Shown piece after piece: positions 1-11,273 of a stretch of DNA of 37,356 nt (the first letter of the stretch is position 1; every line of letters starts with the position of its first letter). Below the pieces are notes generated by a model. That model was not told the DNA's origin, made no database searches, and was given only the letters and a program-made list of their open reading frames with translations. Where the stretch lies: the NCBI GenBank assembly GCA_030550495.1, contig JAUQPG010000012.1, positions 1 through 37,356 of the forward strand, written 5' to 3'. Source of the stretch: Candidatus Bipolaricaulota bacterium (GTDB lineage Bacteria; Bipolaricaulota; Bipolaricaulia; RBG-16-55-9; DRXL01). The position numbers were made by a program, and so were the translations under genes.

Positions 1-1960
1 CCCGCTGCAAGAACGGGAAGAGATCGATATTGGCGTCTTCGGGGAGATTTTCTAATTGTCGTGCCCAGAGCTCCTTGCAGCCCCCAGCCGCGGGGATGAC
101 CCCAACGCCGAACTCGACCTGGCCCATATAGAGCTCGCAATGTGCCCGCACCCGCGCGCAGTGCAAGACGATCTCTGAGCCACCGCCAAGAGTCATATTG
201 AACGGCGCAGCCACGACGGGCTTCTCAAAATACTTTATGGCCATATTGGCGTCTTGGAACGCCTTCACCATCCGTCCCAGCTGCTCCCACGCCTTGCTCT
301 GGATCGCGCCCAAGACCAGGCCAATGTTTGCCCCGACAGAGAAGTTCTGGCCCTCGTTGCCGATCACGAGCCCAACAAAGTCGCGCCGGCGCACCTCTTC
401 CAAAGACGCGCTCAGCATCTCAATGATATCGGCGTCGATGGCGTTCATATAGGTGTGAAACTCTAGACAGGCCACGCCATCGCCCAAGTCTATCAACGAT
501 GCCCCTGGCGTCTCTTTAATAATGCGCTTTTTATCTTCTTTGAGCTCAGAGAGCACAAGCACGCCCGCGGGTCTGGGCAGCTCACGATATGCTTTTGTTT
601 GCACATCGAAATAGAACTTCTTGCTCTCTTTGCGCTGATAGAAGCTCTCCCCATGCGCCAACAGATCCTCGACGATCTTGGAGATCTGCTTGCCCTCGCG
701 CTTCATCCGCTCGACGGACTCTCTGACACCGATAGCATCCCAGGTCTCAAACGGCCCCAGCTCCCAGTTGAACCCCCACTTCATCGCGTTGTCGATCGAA
801 TAGATATTGTCTGAGATCTCCGGGATCAGCCGCGCTGCGTACAGCAGCGTCTCCGAGAGCACCTTCCAGGCGATGCGCCCCGCGCGGTCGTCGGAATAGA
901 CAACAGCTTTGATCTTCTCGCCTACGGTAGCCTGCTGACTTGCTTTTGCAAGCGACGGATAATCAAACTTCTCTTGAGGGCGATAGTCCAAAGTCTTATA
1001 GTCGAAGACCCAGAACTCCCTCTTGCCGTCGACGGTCTTCTCTTGATAGAAGCCCTTGCCCGTCTTGCGGCCCAGCAGCCCCCGCTGCAGCATCGTCTGC
1101 GCAAATGCGGGCAAGCGATAGACCTCGCGCATGGGGTCGTGGGGCAGATTTTCATAGATATTCTTCATCACGTCGGCCATGACATCGAGACCAACCAAAT
1201 CTACAGTCCTAAAGACAGCACTCTTAGGGCGGCCCAGCGCCGGCCCGAAGATCGCGTCGATTTCTTCGATCTTATACTCGTCTTCCAGCATCGCCTTAAG
1301 CAAATATGAGATCCCAAAAATCCCGATTCTATTGGCTATGAAGTTGGGTGTGTCTTTCGCTAACACAACCCCCTTGCCTAAGCGTCGCTCCGCGAAGTCC
1401 ATCATAAACTGTACGATCTCCGGGTCGGTCTCCTCGCCGGGGATGATCTCTAATAATTTCATATAGCGCACGGGGTTGAAGAAGTGCGTAATGAGCGTGT
1501 GACGCTTCAGCTCCGGCGAAGATTTCTGCGTGATCGCTTTGAGCGCAATCCCGGAAGTATTCGAGCTGACGATAGAGTCTTTCTTTCGAAACTTCTCGAT
1601 CTTAGCGAACACTTCTTGCTTGACGTCCAATCTTTCAAAGACGGCCTCGATGATCCAATCGGCTTCGCCCAAGCGATCTAAGTTATCTTCAGTATTCCCC
1701 ACGGTGATGAGCTGAGCGTCATTGGGGTCGAAGAAGAGCGCCGGGCTCGCTTTCAGCGCCCTCTGCAGCCCAGCATTGACGATACGATTTCTCACAGCGG
1801 GGTCTTGCAGAGTGAGTCCCTTCGCTTTCTCCTCAGGGGTCAATTCTTTGGGGACAATATCCAAGAGATGAACTTTAATCCCGACGCCCGCTAAGAGCGC
1901 GGCAATTCCCGATCCCATCGTGCCCGCGCCTAAGACAGCGGCTGTTTTGATCTCACGCAT
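1..1960 (-). CDS. fadN: 3-hydroxyacyl-CoA dehydrogenase / enoyl-CoA hydratase, FadN type (3' end cut by window edge)
   Basis: This is a bifunctional beta-oxidation enzyme: NAD-dependent oxidation of 3-hydroxyacyl-CoA plus a crotonase domain. Translating 653 codons from the ATG at 1960 shows an N-terminal Rossmann motif GAGTMGSGIAALLAG (about residues 11-25). A dehydrogenase core follows with THFFNPVRYMKLLEI, which contains the family's catalytic His, near residue 150. A crotonase-like C-terminal half follows, including SVGANIGLVLGA. The order dehydrogenase first, crotonase last is that of Bacillus FadN (YusL) and the reverse of E. coli FadB. The start has a GGGAG site about 10 nt upstream. 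It lies 18 nt downstream of the fadA thiolase, as in Bacillus fadN-fadA operons. The reading frame is still open at base 1, so the C-terminus is missing. Function by family resemblance is well supported; chain-length preference cannot be read. Confidence 0.9.
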   Translation of the reverse strand, partial: MREIKTAAVLGAGTMGSGIAALLAGVGIKVHLLDIVPKELTPEEKAKGLTLQDPAVRNRIVNAGLQRALKASPALFFDPNDAQLITVGNTEDNLDRLGEADWIIEAVFERLDVKQEVFAKIEKFRKKDSIVSSNTSGIALKAITQKSSPELKRHTLITHFFNPVRYMKLLEIIPGEETDPEIVQFMMDFAERRLGKGVVLAKDTPNFIANRIGIFGISYLLKAMLEDEYKIEEIDAIFGPALGRPKSAVFRTVDLVGLDVMADVMKNIYENLPHDPMREVYRLPAFAQTMLQRGLLGRKTGKGFYQEKTVDGKREFWVFDYKTLDYRPQEKFDYPSLAKASQQATVGEKIKAVVYSDDRAGRIAWKVLSETLLYAARLIPEISDNIYSIDNAMKWGFNWELGPFETWDAIGVRESVERMKREGKQISKIVEDLLAHGESFYQRKESKKFYFDVQTKAYRELPRPAGVLVLSELKEDKKRIIKETPGASLIDLGDGVACLEFHTYMNAIDADIIEMLSASLEEVRRRDFVGLVIGNEGQNFSVGANIGLVLGAIQSKAWEQLGRMVKAFQDANMAIKYFEKPVVAAPFNMTLGGGSEIVLHCARVRAHCELYMGQVEFGVGVIPAAGGCKELWARQLENLPEDANIDLFPFLQR

Positions 1961-1978
1961 AGTCGCTTGCTCCCTTCT

Positions 1979-3127
1979 TTAGACTCTCTCGAAGACCGCG
2001 GCCATCCCCTGGCCGCCACCCACACACATCGTCACCACCCCAAACTGCGCGTCGCGCCTGGGCATCTCGTGCACGAGCGTGACCAACAAGCGACACCCCG
2101 ACGACCCGAGCGCATGGCCCAATGCGATGGCTCCCCCGTTCACGTTCACCTTCTCCATAGGCAGATCGAGCTCTTGAATGACCGCGAGCGCCTGCGCCGC
2201 AAACGCCTCGTTGAACTCAAAGAGATCTATGTCCTTGAGCGAGAGCTTCGCTTTTTGCAAGGCCTTGGGGATCGCATAAACCGGGCCGATGCCCATGATC
2301 TCTGGGCGGACGCCCGCCGCAGCCGCAGAGACAAATCGCGCCATTGGCTTCAATCCCAGCGAGCACGCTTTTTGCTTGGACGCAATCAGCACCGCCGAAG
2401 CGCCATCAGTCAAGGGCGACGAGTTTCCAGCAGTAACCGTGCCCCCCTCGCGAAAGACGGGCTTTAATTGCGCCAAGGCTTCAAGCGTCGTATCGCGCCG
2501 AATTGTCTCATCGACTGTGTGTGTGATCGTCTTGCCGTCTACGTGTACTGTCAGGGGGACGATCTCGTCCTTGAAGCGCCCCGAGTCGGTAGCGCGCACG
2601 GCCTTCATGTGCGACTCATACGCGAATTTATCTTGAGCTTCACGCGAGATCTTGTACTTTTCCGCGACGTTCTCCGCGGTGATCCCCATGGGCGTGTAGA
2701 CTTCTGGGTACTCCTGAGCTAGGATCGGGTTTGGACGAGGGGTGTAGCCGCCCATCGGCACCATGGTCATCGATTCGACCCCACCAGCGATAATCAGATC
2801 GGCGTCGCCGTACGCGATCGCGTAGCAGCCGTTGACGACCGACTCCAAGCCCGAGGCGCAGAAGCGATTGACCGTGCATGCGGGCACGGTCTCCGGGATC
2901 TTCGCTAAAAACTGAGCGATACGCGCGACGTTCATGCCCTGCTCGGCTTCAGGCATAGCGCAGCCTAAGCGAATATCGTCGAGCTCTTTCGGGTCGACCC
3001 CCGTGCGCTCGATGAGGGCTTTCAAGACCGCTGCGGCCAGCTCGTCGGGGCGTGTCTCCCGCAAGACGCCCCGGACGGCTCGTCCCACAGCACACCGGAC
3101 AGCCCCAACAACCACGACTTCGCGCAT
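1979..3127 (-). CDS. fadA: Acetyl-CoA acyltransferase (thiolase), FadA family
   Basis: A 382-residue thiolase, normal for the family. It cleaves 3-ketoacyl-CoA with CoA to acetyl-CoA and a shortened acyl-CoA, or runs in reverse. The acyl-enzyme cysteine is C90 in NRFCASGLESV. The C-terminal catalytic signatures GGAIALGHALGSSG (His, about residue 338) and MCVGGGQGMA (Cys, about residue 368) are both present. A GGAGG site lies 8 nt before the ATG. It is directly upstream of fadN (18 nt) and 12 nt downstream of the DsbA-like gene, so it is probably co-transcribed. Pairing with FadN favours a beta-oxidation thiolase over a biosynthetic acetoacetyl-CoA thiolase, but sequence alone does not settle this. 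Confidence 0.92.
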   Translation of the reverse strand: MREVVVVGAVRCAVGRAVRGVLRETRPDELAAAVLKALIERTGVDPKELDDIRLGCAMPEAEQGMNVARIAQFLAKIPETVPACTVNRFCASGLESVVNGCYAIAYGDADLIIAGGVESMTMVPMGGYTPRPNPILAQEYPEVYTPMGITAENVAEKYKISREAQDKFAYESHMKAVRATDSGRFKDEIVPLTVHVDGKTITHTVDETIRRDTTLEALAQLKPVFREGGTVTAGNSSPLTDGASAVLIASKQKACSLGLKPMARFVSAAAAGVRPEIMGIGPVYAIPKALQKAKLSLKDIDLFEFNEAFAAQALAVIQELDLPMEKVNVNGGAIALGHALGSSGCRLLVTLVHEMPRRDAQFGVVTMCVGGGQGMAAVFERV

Positions 3128-3139
3128 AGGAAGACCTCC

Positions 3140-3919
3140 TCACTTCTCGTGCTTAGCCAACTCCGCATCGATCATCGCTTTAAATCGCTCATAGGGATGG
3201 GCTCCAACCAACGGACGCCCGTTGATAAAGAAGAGTGGCGTTCCAATAGAACTTGGTCGTTCGGCTTCAGGCACCCGAGCCAGGAGATCTCGCAAGATCT
3301 GACGATCTTTCTCGACTTCCTCTCTGGCCCAGTCTGACTCCAGACACCGGGTAAACGCCTCCACGTCGAGCCCTAGATCCTTGGCAAGCGCTCTCAGATC
3401 TTCTGCGCTCATGCGGCGAGCCGAGCCCTCGCTAAAGATCTCATAAAACAATCTATCATGGTACTCCCAGAAGTGCCCCTGGGCGTGGGCACACTCGCCC
3501 GCTTGGGCTGCCAACTGCGCGACCTCTCCGTGCACGATCAAATTATGAAAGACGTACCTGACTAGCCCTGGCTGAATGTACTCTTGGTCTATCTTGGGGA
3601 ACGTTTGGAAGAGATGGCGTGCGCAGTAGGGGCAATAGAACTCAGCAAACTCAATGATTGTCACAGGGGCCTCGGCCACGCCCTTTGTCGGTTGCTCTGG
3701 GATATTTTCAACAGCCGTCGGAGTAGGTTGAGCAGGCTCTGTGGGTTGCTGAGGCTGCTCTGGCTGTGGTGGCGGAGCCGGTGCGGTCGTCGTCTCAGGG
3801 GGCTTGGCCGGGCGCGACGAGATCCAATTGAGCGCGATCACCGCGCCGGCTGCAACGATAGCGAGAATCACTATCCAGACAATGGGGTTGCTCACGATGT
3901 GAGTCTTCTTCGCAGACAT
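3140..3919 (-). CDS. Membrane-anchored DsbA-family thioredoxin-fold protein
   Basis: A 259-residue protein with an N-terminal membrane segment (about residues 12-31, IVWIVILAIVAAGAVIAL). A Pro/Gln/Thr-rich tether of about 40 residues (38-78) follows, then a DsbA-type thioredoxin fold. The active site is C96-P-Y-C99 within EFYCPYCARH. A cis-proline loop is visible at GTPLFFINGRPLVG. The layout predicts an extracytoplasmic domain that oxidises or isomerises thiols, like the BdbD/DsbA-like proteins of other bacteria. An AAGGAG site lies about 6 nt before the ATG. It sits between the MFS transporter and fadA in the same direction, with no obvious metabolic link to them. No DsbB/VKOR partner is in the window. 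Confidence 0.85.
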   Translation of the reverse strand: MSAKKTHIVSNPIVWIVILAIVAAGAVIALNWISSRPAKPPETTTAPAPPPQPEQPQQPTEPAQPTPTAVENIPEQPTKGVAEAPVTIIEFAEFYCPYCARHLFQTFPKIDQEYIQPGLVRYVFHNLIVHGEVAQLAAQAGECAHAQGHFWEYHDRLFYEIFSEGSARRMSAEDLRALAKDLGLDVEAFTRCLESDWAREEVEKDRQILRDLLARVPEAERPSSIGTPLFFINGRPLVGAHPYERFKAMIDAELAKHEK

Positions 3920-3983
3920 GGGGTCTCCTTTGTATCGAGTTCTTATATATTTTGCTCGATGAGCGAGTCTGTGTGCAACTCTC

Positions 3984-5219
3984 TTATGCCTCCTTAGGCG
4001 GCCTGGCGATTAAGATCAGGGCTGCGGCGGCGGCGGCCAAGACAGCGAGTACTACGAATGCCCCGCTCCAAGCGCCCGTGGCAGAACGGACTTGCGCCCC
4101 GATGATCGGCCCGAGCACCCCCGCCGCTCCCCACGCCGAGAAGACCCACCCGTAATTGACTCCCAGGTGCTTCGTCCCATAATAGTCTGCTGTGAATGCC
4201 GGCATGACCGAGAGACTGCCCCCATAGGCAAAGCCGATGAGACTGATCCCCAGCGTGTAGAGTGTGAAATCGTGGGCATTGGGGAGAATAAAGAGCAGCG
4301 TCACGATGAAGACAGCTTGGGCTAGGATCGTCGCGCCTTTGCGACCAAGATGATCAGAGATAAACCCGAACGCCGGGCGCCCCAGACCGTTGAGAACCGA
4401 CATTAAGCCCAAGGCCCCCGCAGCCACCGTCGCGTTCAGCCCAGCGAGCTCCTGACCCATAGGGACCGCTTGGGAGATCACCATCAACCCGACCCCAGCC
4501 CAGAAGAGAAAGACGACCCACAAGAGATAGAACTGAAACGTTTTGGCCATCTGGGAAGGAGGGTAATCTTTCTGATCTTTGGAGCCAGGGCCGTTCTCTG
4601 GGGGTGTCCAACCCGCGGGCTTCCACCCCACAGGGGGATTGCGCAGGATCGCACCAGCGATCACAACCAAAAGCCCAATGATCACCCCCAAGACCGCAAA
4701 GGTCCTGTAGACACCAATCTGAGAGATGAGCCAGGTGCCCACCGGTGCGATGATCAACGAGCCCGCGCCAAATCCCAACACTGCTAAGCCTGTGATGAAC
4801 CCCCGCATGTCGGGGAACCATTTCACGCATGTCGCAATGGGGGTGACATACGCAAAGCCGACGCCCAACCCCACAAGCACACCATACGTGATGTAGAGCC
4901 CCAGGAGCGTTTGGCCAAACTGGCCAGCGAGCAGAAAGCCCGCACCAAGCAGAACTCCGCCAGTCATGGCGACAATTCGTGGCCCGACGCGATCCTGCCA
5001 CCGCCCGGCAACGATCATCCCCACGGCGAAGAAGACCACACAGAGCGTGAAGGGCAGTGTTGCTTCTTGAATGGACCAGCCGTGTAAACTCATCAACGGA
5101 TTACGAAAGATGCTCCAGGAGTAGACGTTTCCCAGGCCCAATTGCATCAAGACTGCCGCGATGACGAAGAGCCACCGATTCGGCAGGCGCTCTTCAATAG
5201 TCACTGTTGTATTTTTCAT
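3984..5219 (-). CDS. MFS transporter, OFA (oxalate/formate antiporter-like) family
   Basis: A 411-residue polytopic protein with the pattern of about 12 hydrophobic segments and a charged central loop (about residues 195-220) typical of MFS carriers. The N-terminus with GLGNVYSWSIFRNPL and the loop GRWQDRVGPRIVAMTGG resemble the OFA subfamily, which includes oxalate:formate antiporters and many monocarboxylate carriers. It lies just downstream of acetyl-CoA synthetase, across a 95-nt gap that holds a palindrome. This makes a small organic acid (acetate, formate, lactate or similar) an attractive substrate, but that is inference from position. The start is the first ATG of the frame; its ribosome site is weak (AGAGAG). 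Confidence 0.82.
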   Translation of the reverse strand: MKNTTVTIEERLPNRWLFVIAAVLMQLGLGNVYSWSIFRNPLMSLHGWSIQEATLPFTLCVVFFAVGMIVAGRWQDRVGPRIVAMTGGVLLGAGFLLAGQFGQTLLGLYITYGVLVGLGVGFAYVTPIATCVKWFPDMRGFITGLAVLGFGAGSLIIAPVGTWLISQIGVYRTFAVLGVIIGLLVVIAGAILRNPPVGWKPAGWTPPENGPGSKDQKDYPPSQMAKTFQFYLLWVVFLFWAGVGLMVISQAVPMGQELAGLNATVAAGALGLMSVLNGLGRPAFGFISDHLGRKGATILAQAVFIVTLLFILPNAHDFTLYTLGISLIGFAYGGSLSVMPAFTADYYGTKHLGVNYGWVFSAWGAAGVLGPIIGAQVRSATGAWSGAFVVLAVLAAAAAALILIARPPKEA

Positions 5220-5250
5220 GGTGCTCTCTTTCTATGAAAGCTCAAAGTGA

Positions 5251-5300
5251 GCCCCATCCCTCCCTCGCCTTGCCCTGACGAGGGAGGGAGTGGGAAGGAG
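5251..5300. repeat. GC-rich palindrome between acs and the MFS gene
   Basis: A perfect 11-bp inverted repeat, TCCCTCCCTCG at 5257-5267 and its complement at 5279-5289, with an 11-nt loop. No T-run follows on either strand, so it is not a standard intrinsic terminator. It could still slow RNA decay or attenuate readthrough from acs into the transporter gene. It resembles in style the palindromes at about 7.4, 10.87 and 35.25 kb but is the least similar in sequence. Confidence 0.6.
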
Positions 5301-5314
5301 GAGGTCATGTGCGC

Positions 5315-7288
<1,974 letters not shown>

Positions 7289-7380
7289 ATTCGATCACTC
7301 CATTTCCGTTGTACTTTAATTCTAGAGGGCATAGGGAGAGGAGCGCCATGATACGGCGCAGGGCTGGGAATGATTTCGCT

Positions 7381-7430
7381 CAGGCCCCCTCTCCCGTGGC
7401 CACCCACGGGAGAGGGGTTGGGGTGAGAGC
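7381..7430. repeat. Strong GC-rich hairpin between fhs and acs
   Basis: A 14-bp perfect stem (7386-7399 with 7404-7417) closes a 4-nt loop. On the minus strand it reads CCCCAACCCCTCTCCC followed by the stem. This core is shared with the copies at about 35.25 kb and, degraded, at 10.87 kb. It begins about 15 nt past the fhs stop codon. No T-run follows, so it is better read as a dispersed palindromic repeat that may act as an mRNA 3' stabiliser than as a classical terminator. Confidence 0.65.
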
Positions 7431-7432
7431 TT

Positions 7433-9193
7433 TTAGAACAGTCCCGTCACTTTGCCGGTCTTGACGTCAATATCAATTCGTCGGAACGCTGGATCAGATG
7501 AGGTCCCGGGCATCAAACTGATCGTCCCGGTCACGGGGCACAAGAACTTCGCCCCAGAATAGATGAGAATATCGCGGACGGGCAGGACCCACCCCTTGGG
7601 CACCCCCTTCAGCTCGGGATTATGACTGAGCGACAGATGCGTCTTGACCATCATCGTTTGGTAGTTGCTGTACTTAGGGTCGGATTCGATCTTCTTGGCT
7701 TTGGCTTCGGCTTCGGGGGTCCAGCTCACTCCGTCAGCCCCGTAGACGACTTTTGCGATCTTCTCGACCCGCTCACGCAGCTTCATCTCCAACGGATAGA
7801 GAAACTCAAACTGTGACGGCTCTTGAGCAGCGTCGATGATCGCGTCGACTAATTCTAACGCGCCCTCACCGCCTTTGAGCCAATGTTCTGAAACAGCACA
7901 GCGCGCCCCAGCAGCTTCGACGGCCTTCTTCACTGCAGCGATCTCGGCTTTCGTATCTGTAGGGAAGACGTTGATACAGACCACAGGCACGATCCCGGAA
8001 GTCTGAATGATCTTGAGATGATGCAGCAAGTTGGGCAAACCCTGCTCGACAAGCTTCACGTTCTCTTTTGTGTACTCTTGCGGGATAGGCCGACCGGGCA
8101 CGACCTTGGGGCCGCCGCCGTGCATCTTCAGCGCCCTGATCGTCGCAACGAGGACTGACACATGAGGCTTCAGCCCGCTGAGCCGACACTTCACATTCCA
8201 GAACTTTTCAAAGCCGATATCGGCCCCGAAGCCTGACTCCGTCACGTGATAGTCAAAGAGCTTCAGCCCGAGCAGATCGCCGATGATCGACGACTGCCCC
8301 ACGGCGATATTGGCAAACGGCCCGGCATGGACTAAGACGGGCTGATACTCGATCGTGCAGCAGAGCGTAGGATTGATAGTATTGCGCATCCACGCGGCCA
8401 TGGCCCCGTCGACTTCCAAGTCTTTTGTCGTAACGGGGTTGCCCTTCTTGTCAAACGCGACCGTGATCTGTCCGATGCGCTCGCGCAGATCCGCTAAATC
8501 TTTCGCGATCGCGAGAATAGCCATCAATTCCGAGCTGACGGCAATATCGAAGCGCGACTCCATCATATAGCCGTCCATGCGCCCGCCTAGCCCAATCACG
8601 ATGTGTCTTAAAGCTTGAGCGCAGAAGTCTATAACCCAGCCCATCTGGACGTTGGTCGGGTCTATGTCTAATCTGCGAAGCCCGATCTTCTTGAGCTGCT
8701 CGTCGTCATAATTGCGCTCGTGCTGGAGCCGAGCCGTGAGGGCGACCATCGCCAAGTTATGGGCGTTCGCAATATCGTTAATATCCCCAGTGAGCCCGAG
8801 GGAGAACTCGGTCATAGGGATCAGCAGGGCGTTGCCGCCGCCGGCGGCCGTCCCCTTAATGTTCATAGACGGGCCACCGGAGGGCTGACGAATACAGCCG
8901 CCGACGTTTGCGCCGCGCTTGCCCAGCCCTTCAATAATCCCCAGCGTCGTCGTGGTTTTGCCCTCACCAAGGGGGGTTGGTGTGATCGCCGTGACTTCGA
9001 TATATTTGCCATCACGCTTGTCTTTGAGCCTCTGCATGATCTTGGCGAAGTCGAGCTTGCACACCCGTCCGTAGGGTAGGACTTCGTCTTTCTTGAGCCC
9101 TAAGCGATCGCGCCACTCGTCAGGGGTGGGCATCTTCTCCTCGGCCAGTTCCGCGATCTGCCAGTCCTTCAGCTTTGTGGGATCGTATGCCAT
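7433..9193 (-). CDS. fhs: Formate--tetrahydrofolate ligase
   Basis: Formyl-THF synthetase: formate + THF + ATP gives 10-formyl-THF, the second step of the methyl branch. The P-loop [13 protein letters not shown] is near residue 70, and the family signatures [20 protein letters not shown] and VQMGWVIDF are present. From this start the protein is 586 residues, slightly longer than the usual 555-560. The frame also has an ATG at 9199, but the AGGAGG site at 9202-9207 is only 2 nt from that codon and 8 nt from the ATG at 9193. The protein therefore most likely begins [14 protein letters not shown]. It is the last gene of the hdr-met-fhs run, 13 nt after metF. Confidence 0.96.
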   Translation of the reverse strand: MAYDPTKLKDWQIAELAEEKMPTPDEWRDRLGLKKDEVLPYGRVCKLDFAKIMQRLKDKRDGKYIEVTAITPTPLGEGKTTTTLGIIEGLGKRGANVGGCIRQPSGGPSMNIKGTAAGGGNALLIPMTEFSLGLTGDINDIANAHNLAMVALTARLQHERNYDDEQLKKIGLRRLDIDPTNVQMGWVIDFCAQALRHIVIGLGGRMDGYMMESRFDIAVSSELMAILAIAKDLADLRERIGQITVAFDKKGNPVTTKDLEVDGAMAAWMRNTINPTLCCTIEYQPVLVHAGPFANIAVGQSSIIGDLLGLKLFDYHVTESGFGADIGFEKFWNVKCRLSGLKPHVSVLVATIRALKMHGGGPKVVPGRPIPQEYTKENVKLVEQGLPNLLHHLKIIQTSGIVPVVCINVFPTDTKAEIAAVKKAVEAAGARCAVSEHWLKGGEGALELVDAIIDAAQEPSQFEFLYPLEMKLRERVEKIAKVVYGADGVSWTPEAEAKAKKIESDPKYSNYQTMMVKTHLSLSHNPELKGVPKGWVLPVRDILIYSGAKFLCPVTGTISLMPGTSSDPAFRRIDIDVKTGKVTGLF

Positions 9194-9206
9194 AAGCATC
9201 GCCTCC

Positions 9207-10145
9207 TTAGCTCTTCAGTCCCGACTTTTGTACGATCTCCGGCACAGCCTCTTCCCATTCAATAGCCATAATGTGCACGCCTGCAACCCCTTGGATCTCT
9301 TTAAGCTGCTGAATCAATTCTACACAGATCTTGATCCCTTCTTGTCTCCACGCTTCGGCTCTCGCTTGCTTGTCTTCGATCCCCTTGCCTGCGGCCTCCA
9401 TGCGCGAGACGATCTCATTGGGAACGTCTAGGCCCGGAACGTTGTCGCGCATATACTTAGCAGCTCCGGGCGTCTTGATCGGGCTGACTCCCGCTATGAT
9501 ATAGACTTTGTCGAGCAATCCCAAATCGCCCACCCGGGCGATGAACTCCCGAAATCTTTGGATATTATAAACGATCTGGGTCTGGATGAACTGGGCCCCG
9601 GCTTCGACTTTCTTCTTTAAGCGCAATGCGCGAAACTCATACGGTGGCGCAAACGGATTCTCCACAGCCCCGATAAACATAGCAGGGCGCTCGCCGGTCA
9701 GCTCATCCCCCGATAAGAAGCGCCCCTCGTCGCGCATCTTTTTCACTGTCTCGATCAAGTGTACCGAATCGAGATCGAAGACGCCCTTGGCTTGTGGGTG
9801 ATTCCCAAACGACTGATGGTCTCCCGTCAGGCAGAGCACATTGCGAATGCCGAGAGCATACGCGCCAAGAATATCGCTCTGCAGGGCAATTCTATTGCGA
9901 TCCCGACACGTGATCTGAAAGACCGGGTCGAGCCCAAAAGATTTCAAGATCGCGCACGCCGCGAGGCTGCTCATGCGCGTCACGGCTGTCTGGTTATCCG
10001 TGACGTTGGCAGCGTCGACCCAGTCTTTTAAGAGCTTTGCTTTCTCTTCGATGACTCTTCGGTCGGCGCTCTTGGGCGGGCCGCACTCGGCGGTCACCAC
10101 GAATTTTTTTGCTTCCAAAGCGCGCTGGAGATTGCTTTCGGGCAT
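9207..10145 (-). CDS. metF: Methylenetetrahydrofolate reductase, MetF subunit
   Basis: A 312-residue FAD TIM-barrel subunit of methylene-THF reductase, which reduces 5,10-methylene-THF to 5-methyl-THF. Recognisable segments are [14 protein letters not shown] at the N-terminus, [16 protein letters not shown], the barrel strand [14 protein letters not shown] and the [18 protein letters not shown] region. It lies 10 nt downstream of metV, and mvhD, hdrA and hdrCB precede it. This is the arrangement of the MetFV-HdrABC-MvhD complex described from Moorella thermoacetica. The expected electron source is therefore the Hdr module and not free NADH alone. That coupling is inferred from gene order. Confidence 0.93.
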   Translation of the reverse strand: MPESNLQRALEAKKFVVTAECGPPKSADRRVIEEKAKLLKDWVDAANVTDNQTAVTRMSSLAACAILKSFGLDPVFQITCRDRNRIALQSDILGAYALGIRNVLCLTGDHQSFGNHPQAKGVFDLDSVHLIETVKKMRDEGRFLSGDELTGERPAMFIGAVENPFAPPYEFRALRLKKKVEAGAQFIQTQIVYNIQRFREFIARVGDLGLLDKVYIIAGVSPIKTPGAAKYMRDNVPGLDVPNEIVSRMEAAGKGIEDKQARAEAWRQEGIKICVELIQQLKEIQGVAGVHIMAIEWEEAVPEIVQKSGLKS

Positions 10146-10155
10146 ATTTCTCTCT

Positions 10156-10836
10156 TCAGGTCTCTAACAGCATATCTTCCCGCACACGCTTTCTTGGACC
10201 TCCATGACGATCCGAGGACCAATCTTTTGCCGCAAAGATATTCTCTATATTCTGTCGCTGATTGAGCTTCCCTAGACGTTCATAGATCATGACCCACGCG
10301 CAGGGGCGCGGGCCGTTGTGAGCGACTTCGCATGTGCCATCGGCACGCACGCCCCCGCACGGGCCATTGAGTAAATTCTTGGCACACCGCGCAATAGGAC
10401 AGATCCCTCCAGTCAAGTGCAGAATGCAATTGCCGCAGCCGGCGCAGACCTCGGCCCAGACCCCTTGGCGCTCGACTTCACCAAAGAATTTTGTGTTGAG
10501 CGCGGGCAAGATCGGAACGTCAAATCTCTCTGAGAGCTTATTGACCCCGACCCCGCATGCCAGCGAGAGCACCGCTTCTTGCTGCTCAATAGTCTTTGCC
10601 CAGGGCTCATTAAACTCGTCGTCGCACTGGCGCTTGACCGCGCCCTCGATAATTTCGATGGGGCGGCCCTGCTGCTTGCGCGCCAGCCGCACCGCTGCAG
10701 CCAATAACCCGACTTCTTTTTCGCCCCCGGCCATGCAGACTGCCACGCACGTCTGACACCCCAGAAAGAGCACTTTTTTATAGGGCTCCAGCATCTGCAG
10801 GATCTCTTCTATCGGTTTTTGGTCAGCGACAATCAT
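10156..10836 (-). CDS. metV: Methylenetetrahydrofolate reductase, MetV (cysteine-rich) subunit
   Basis: A 226-residue cysteine-rich partner of MetF with the MTHFR C-terminal-type domain. Cysteines occur in FLGCQTCVAVCMAGG near residue 30, CGVGVNKL near residue 93, and a dense cluster EVCAGCGNCILHLTGGICP with CAKNLLNGPCGG near residues 131-160. These fit the iron-sulfur and zinc sites expected of MetV, which relays electrons to the flavin in MetF. Its ATG overlaps the mvhD stop (ATGA). The AGGAGG site, 8 nt before the start, lies inside the repeat-derived tail of mvhD, so the two genes should be translationally coupled. Confidence 0.92.
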   Translation of the reverse strand: MIVADQKPIEEILQMLEPYKKVLFLGCQTCVAVCMAGGEKEVGLLAAAVRLARKQQGRPIEIIEGAVKRQCDDEFNEPWAKTIEQQEAVLSLACGVGVNKLSERFDVPILPALNTKFFGEVERQGVWAEVCAGCGNCILHLTGGICPIARCAKNLLNGPCGGVRADGTCEVAHNGPRPCAWVMIYERLGKLNQRQNIENIFAAKDWSSDRHGGPRKRVREDMLLET

Positions 10837-11273
10837 CTGCGGCCTCCTTCAAGAGCTCCCTTCTCTTGAGGGGAGGGGTTGGGGGAGAGATTCTTAATCC
10901 GTTCTGTCAGCTCCCGCGCAATCTGCGCGAATCTGTCCCCTTGGGCCGAACTGAGATTGAAGAATTCTAATCGCTCCGGCGCAATGCCGAGCTTTGGCAG
11001 TAAGCTCTTGACAGCGAGCACGCGCTTCTTGGCTCGCAGATTCCCAGAGATGAAGTGACAGCTCCCCTCTAGACACCCAGCGACCATGACGCCATCAGCT
11101 CCGGCTTCAAACGCTTTCAGTATATAGAGCGCATCGAGCTTCCCCGTGCAGGGCAAACGAATAATATGCACATTGGGTGGGTATCTCAAGCGCAAGACCC
11201 CAGCCAAATCTGCCGCGGCAAATGCACAATAGTGGCAACAGAACGCCACGATCTTGGGCTCGTTAGTGTTCAT
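10833..11273 (-). CDS. mvhD: MvhD-type [2Fe-2S] electron-transfer subunit
   Basis: A 146-residue MvhD protein. It links an electron donor to HdrA in heterodisulfide-reductase-like complexes. The N-terminus IVAFCCHYCAFAAADLAG and the later GADGVMVAGCLEGSCHF carry the family cysteines. The frame is open to 11327, but the start at 11273 (MNTNEPKIVAFCC) matches the family and has GGAGGAG at 11284-11290, 10 nt upstream. This ATG overlaps the last 11 nt of hdrA. The C-terminal 19 or so residues, beginning NLSPNPSPQEKGALEG, do not look like MvhD. They are encoded by the palindromic repeat at about 10.87 kb, so a mobile repeat seems to have replaced the natural end. Confidence 0.92.
   Translation of the reverse strand: MNTNEPKIVAFCCHYCAFAAADLAGVLRLRYPPNVHIIRLPCTGKLDALYILKAFEAGADGVMVAGCLEGSCHFISGNLRAKKRVLAVKSLLPKLGIAPERLEFFNLSSAQGDRFAQIARELTERIKNLSPNPSPQEKGALEGGRR
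10855..10892. repeat. Palindromic repeat copy forming the mvhD C-terminus
   Basis: On the minus strand this reads CTCTCCCCCAACCCCTCCCC, then a short imperfect palindrome (arms CTCCC at 10856-10860 and GGGAG at 10871-10875). It is a decayed copy of the family seen at 7381-7430 and 35225-35283. It lies inside the mvhD reading frame and encodes the NLSPNPSPQEKG tail. The sequence just beyond it supplies the metV ribosome-binding site. Confidence 0.6.

Noticed and set aside
4354-5001. Minus-strand frame of 215 codons overlapping the MFS gene.
   Set aside because: It is out of frame within a clear transporter gene and is rich in Cys, Trp and Arg without any domain, as expected for a shadow frame.
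7381-7430. Intrinsic terminator after fhs.
   Set aside because: The stem is strong, but no T-run follows on the transcribed strand. The sequence matches other repeat copies, so it is listed as a repeat.
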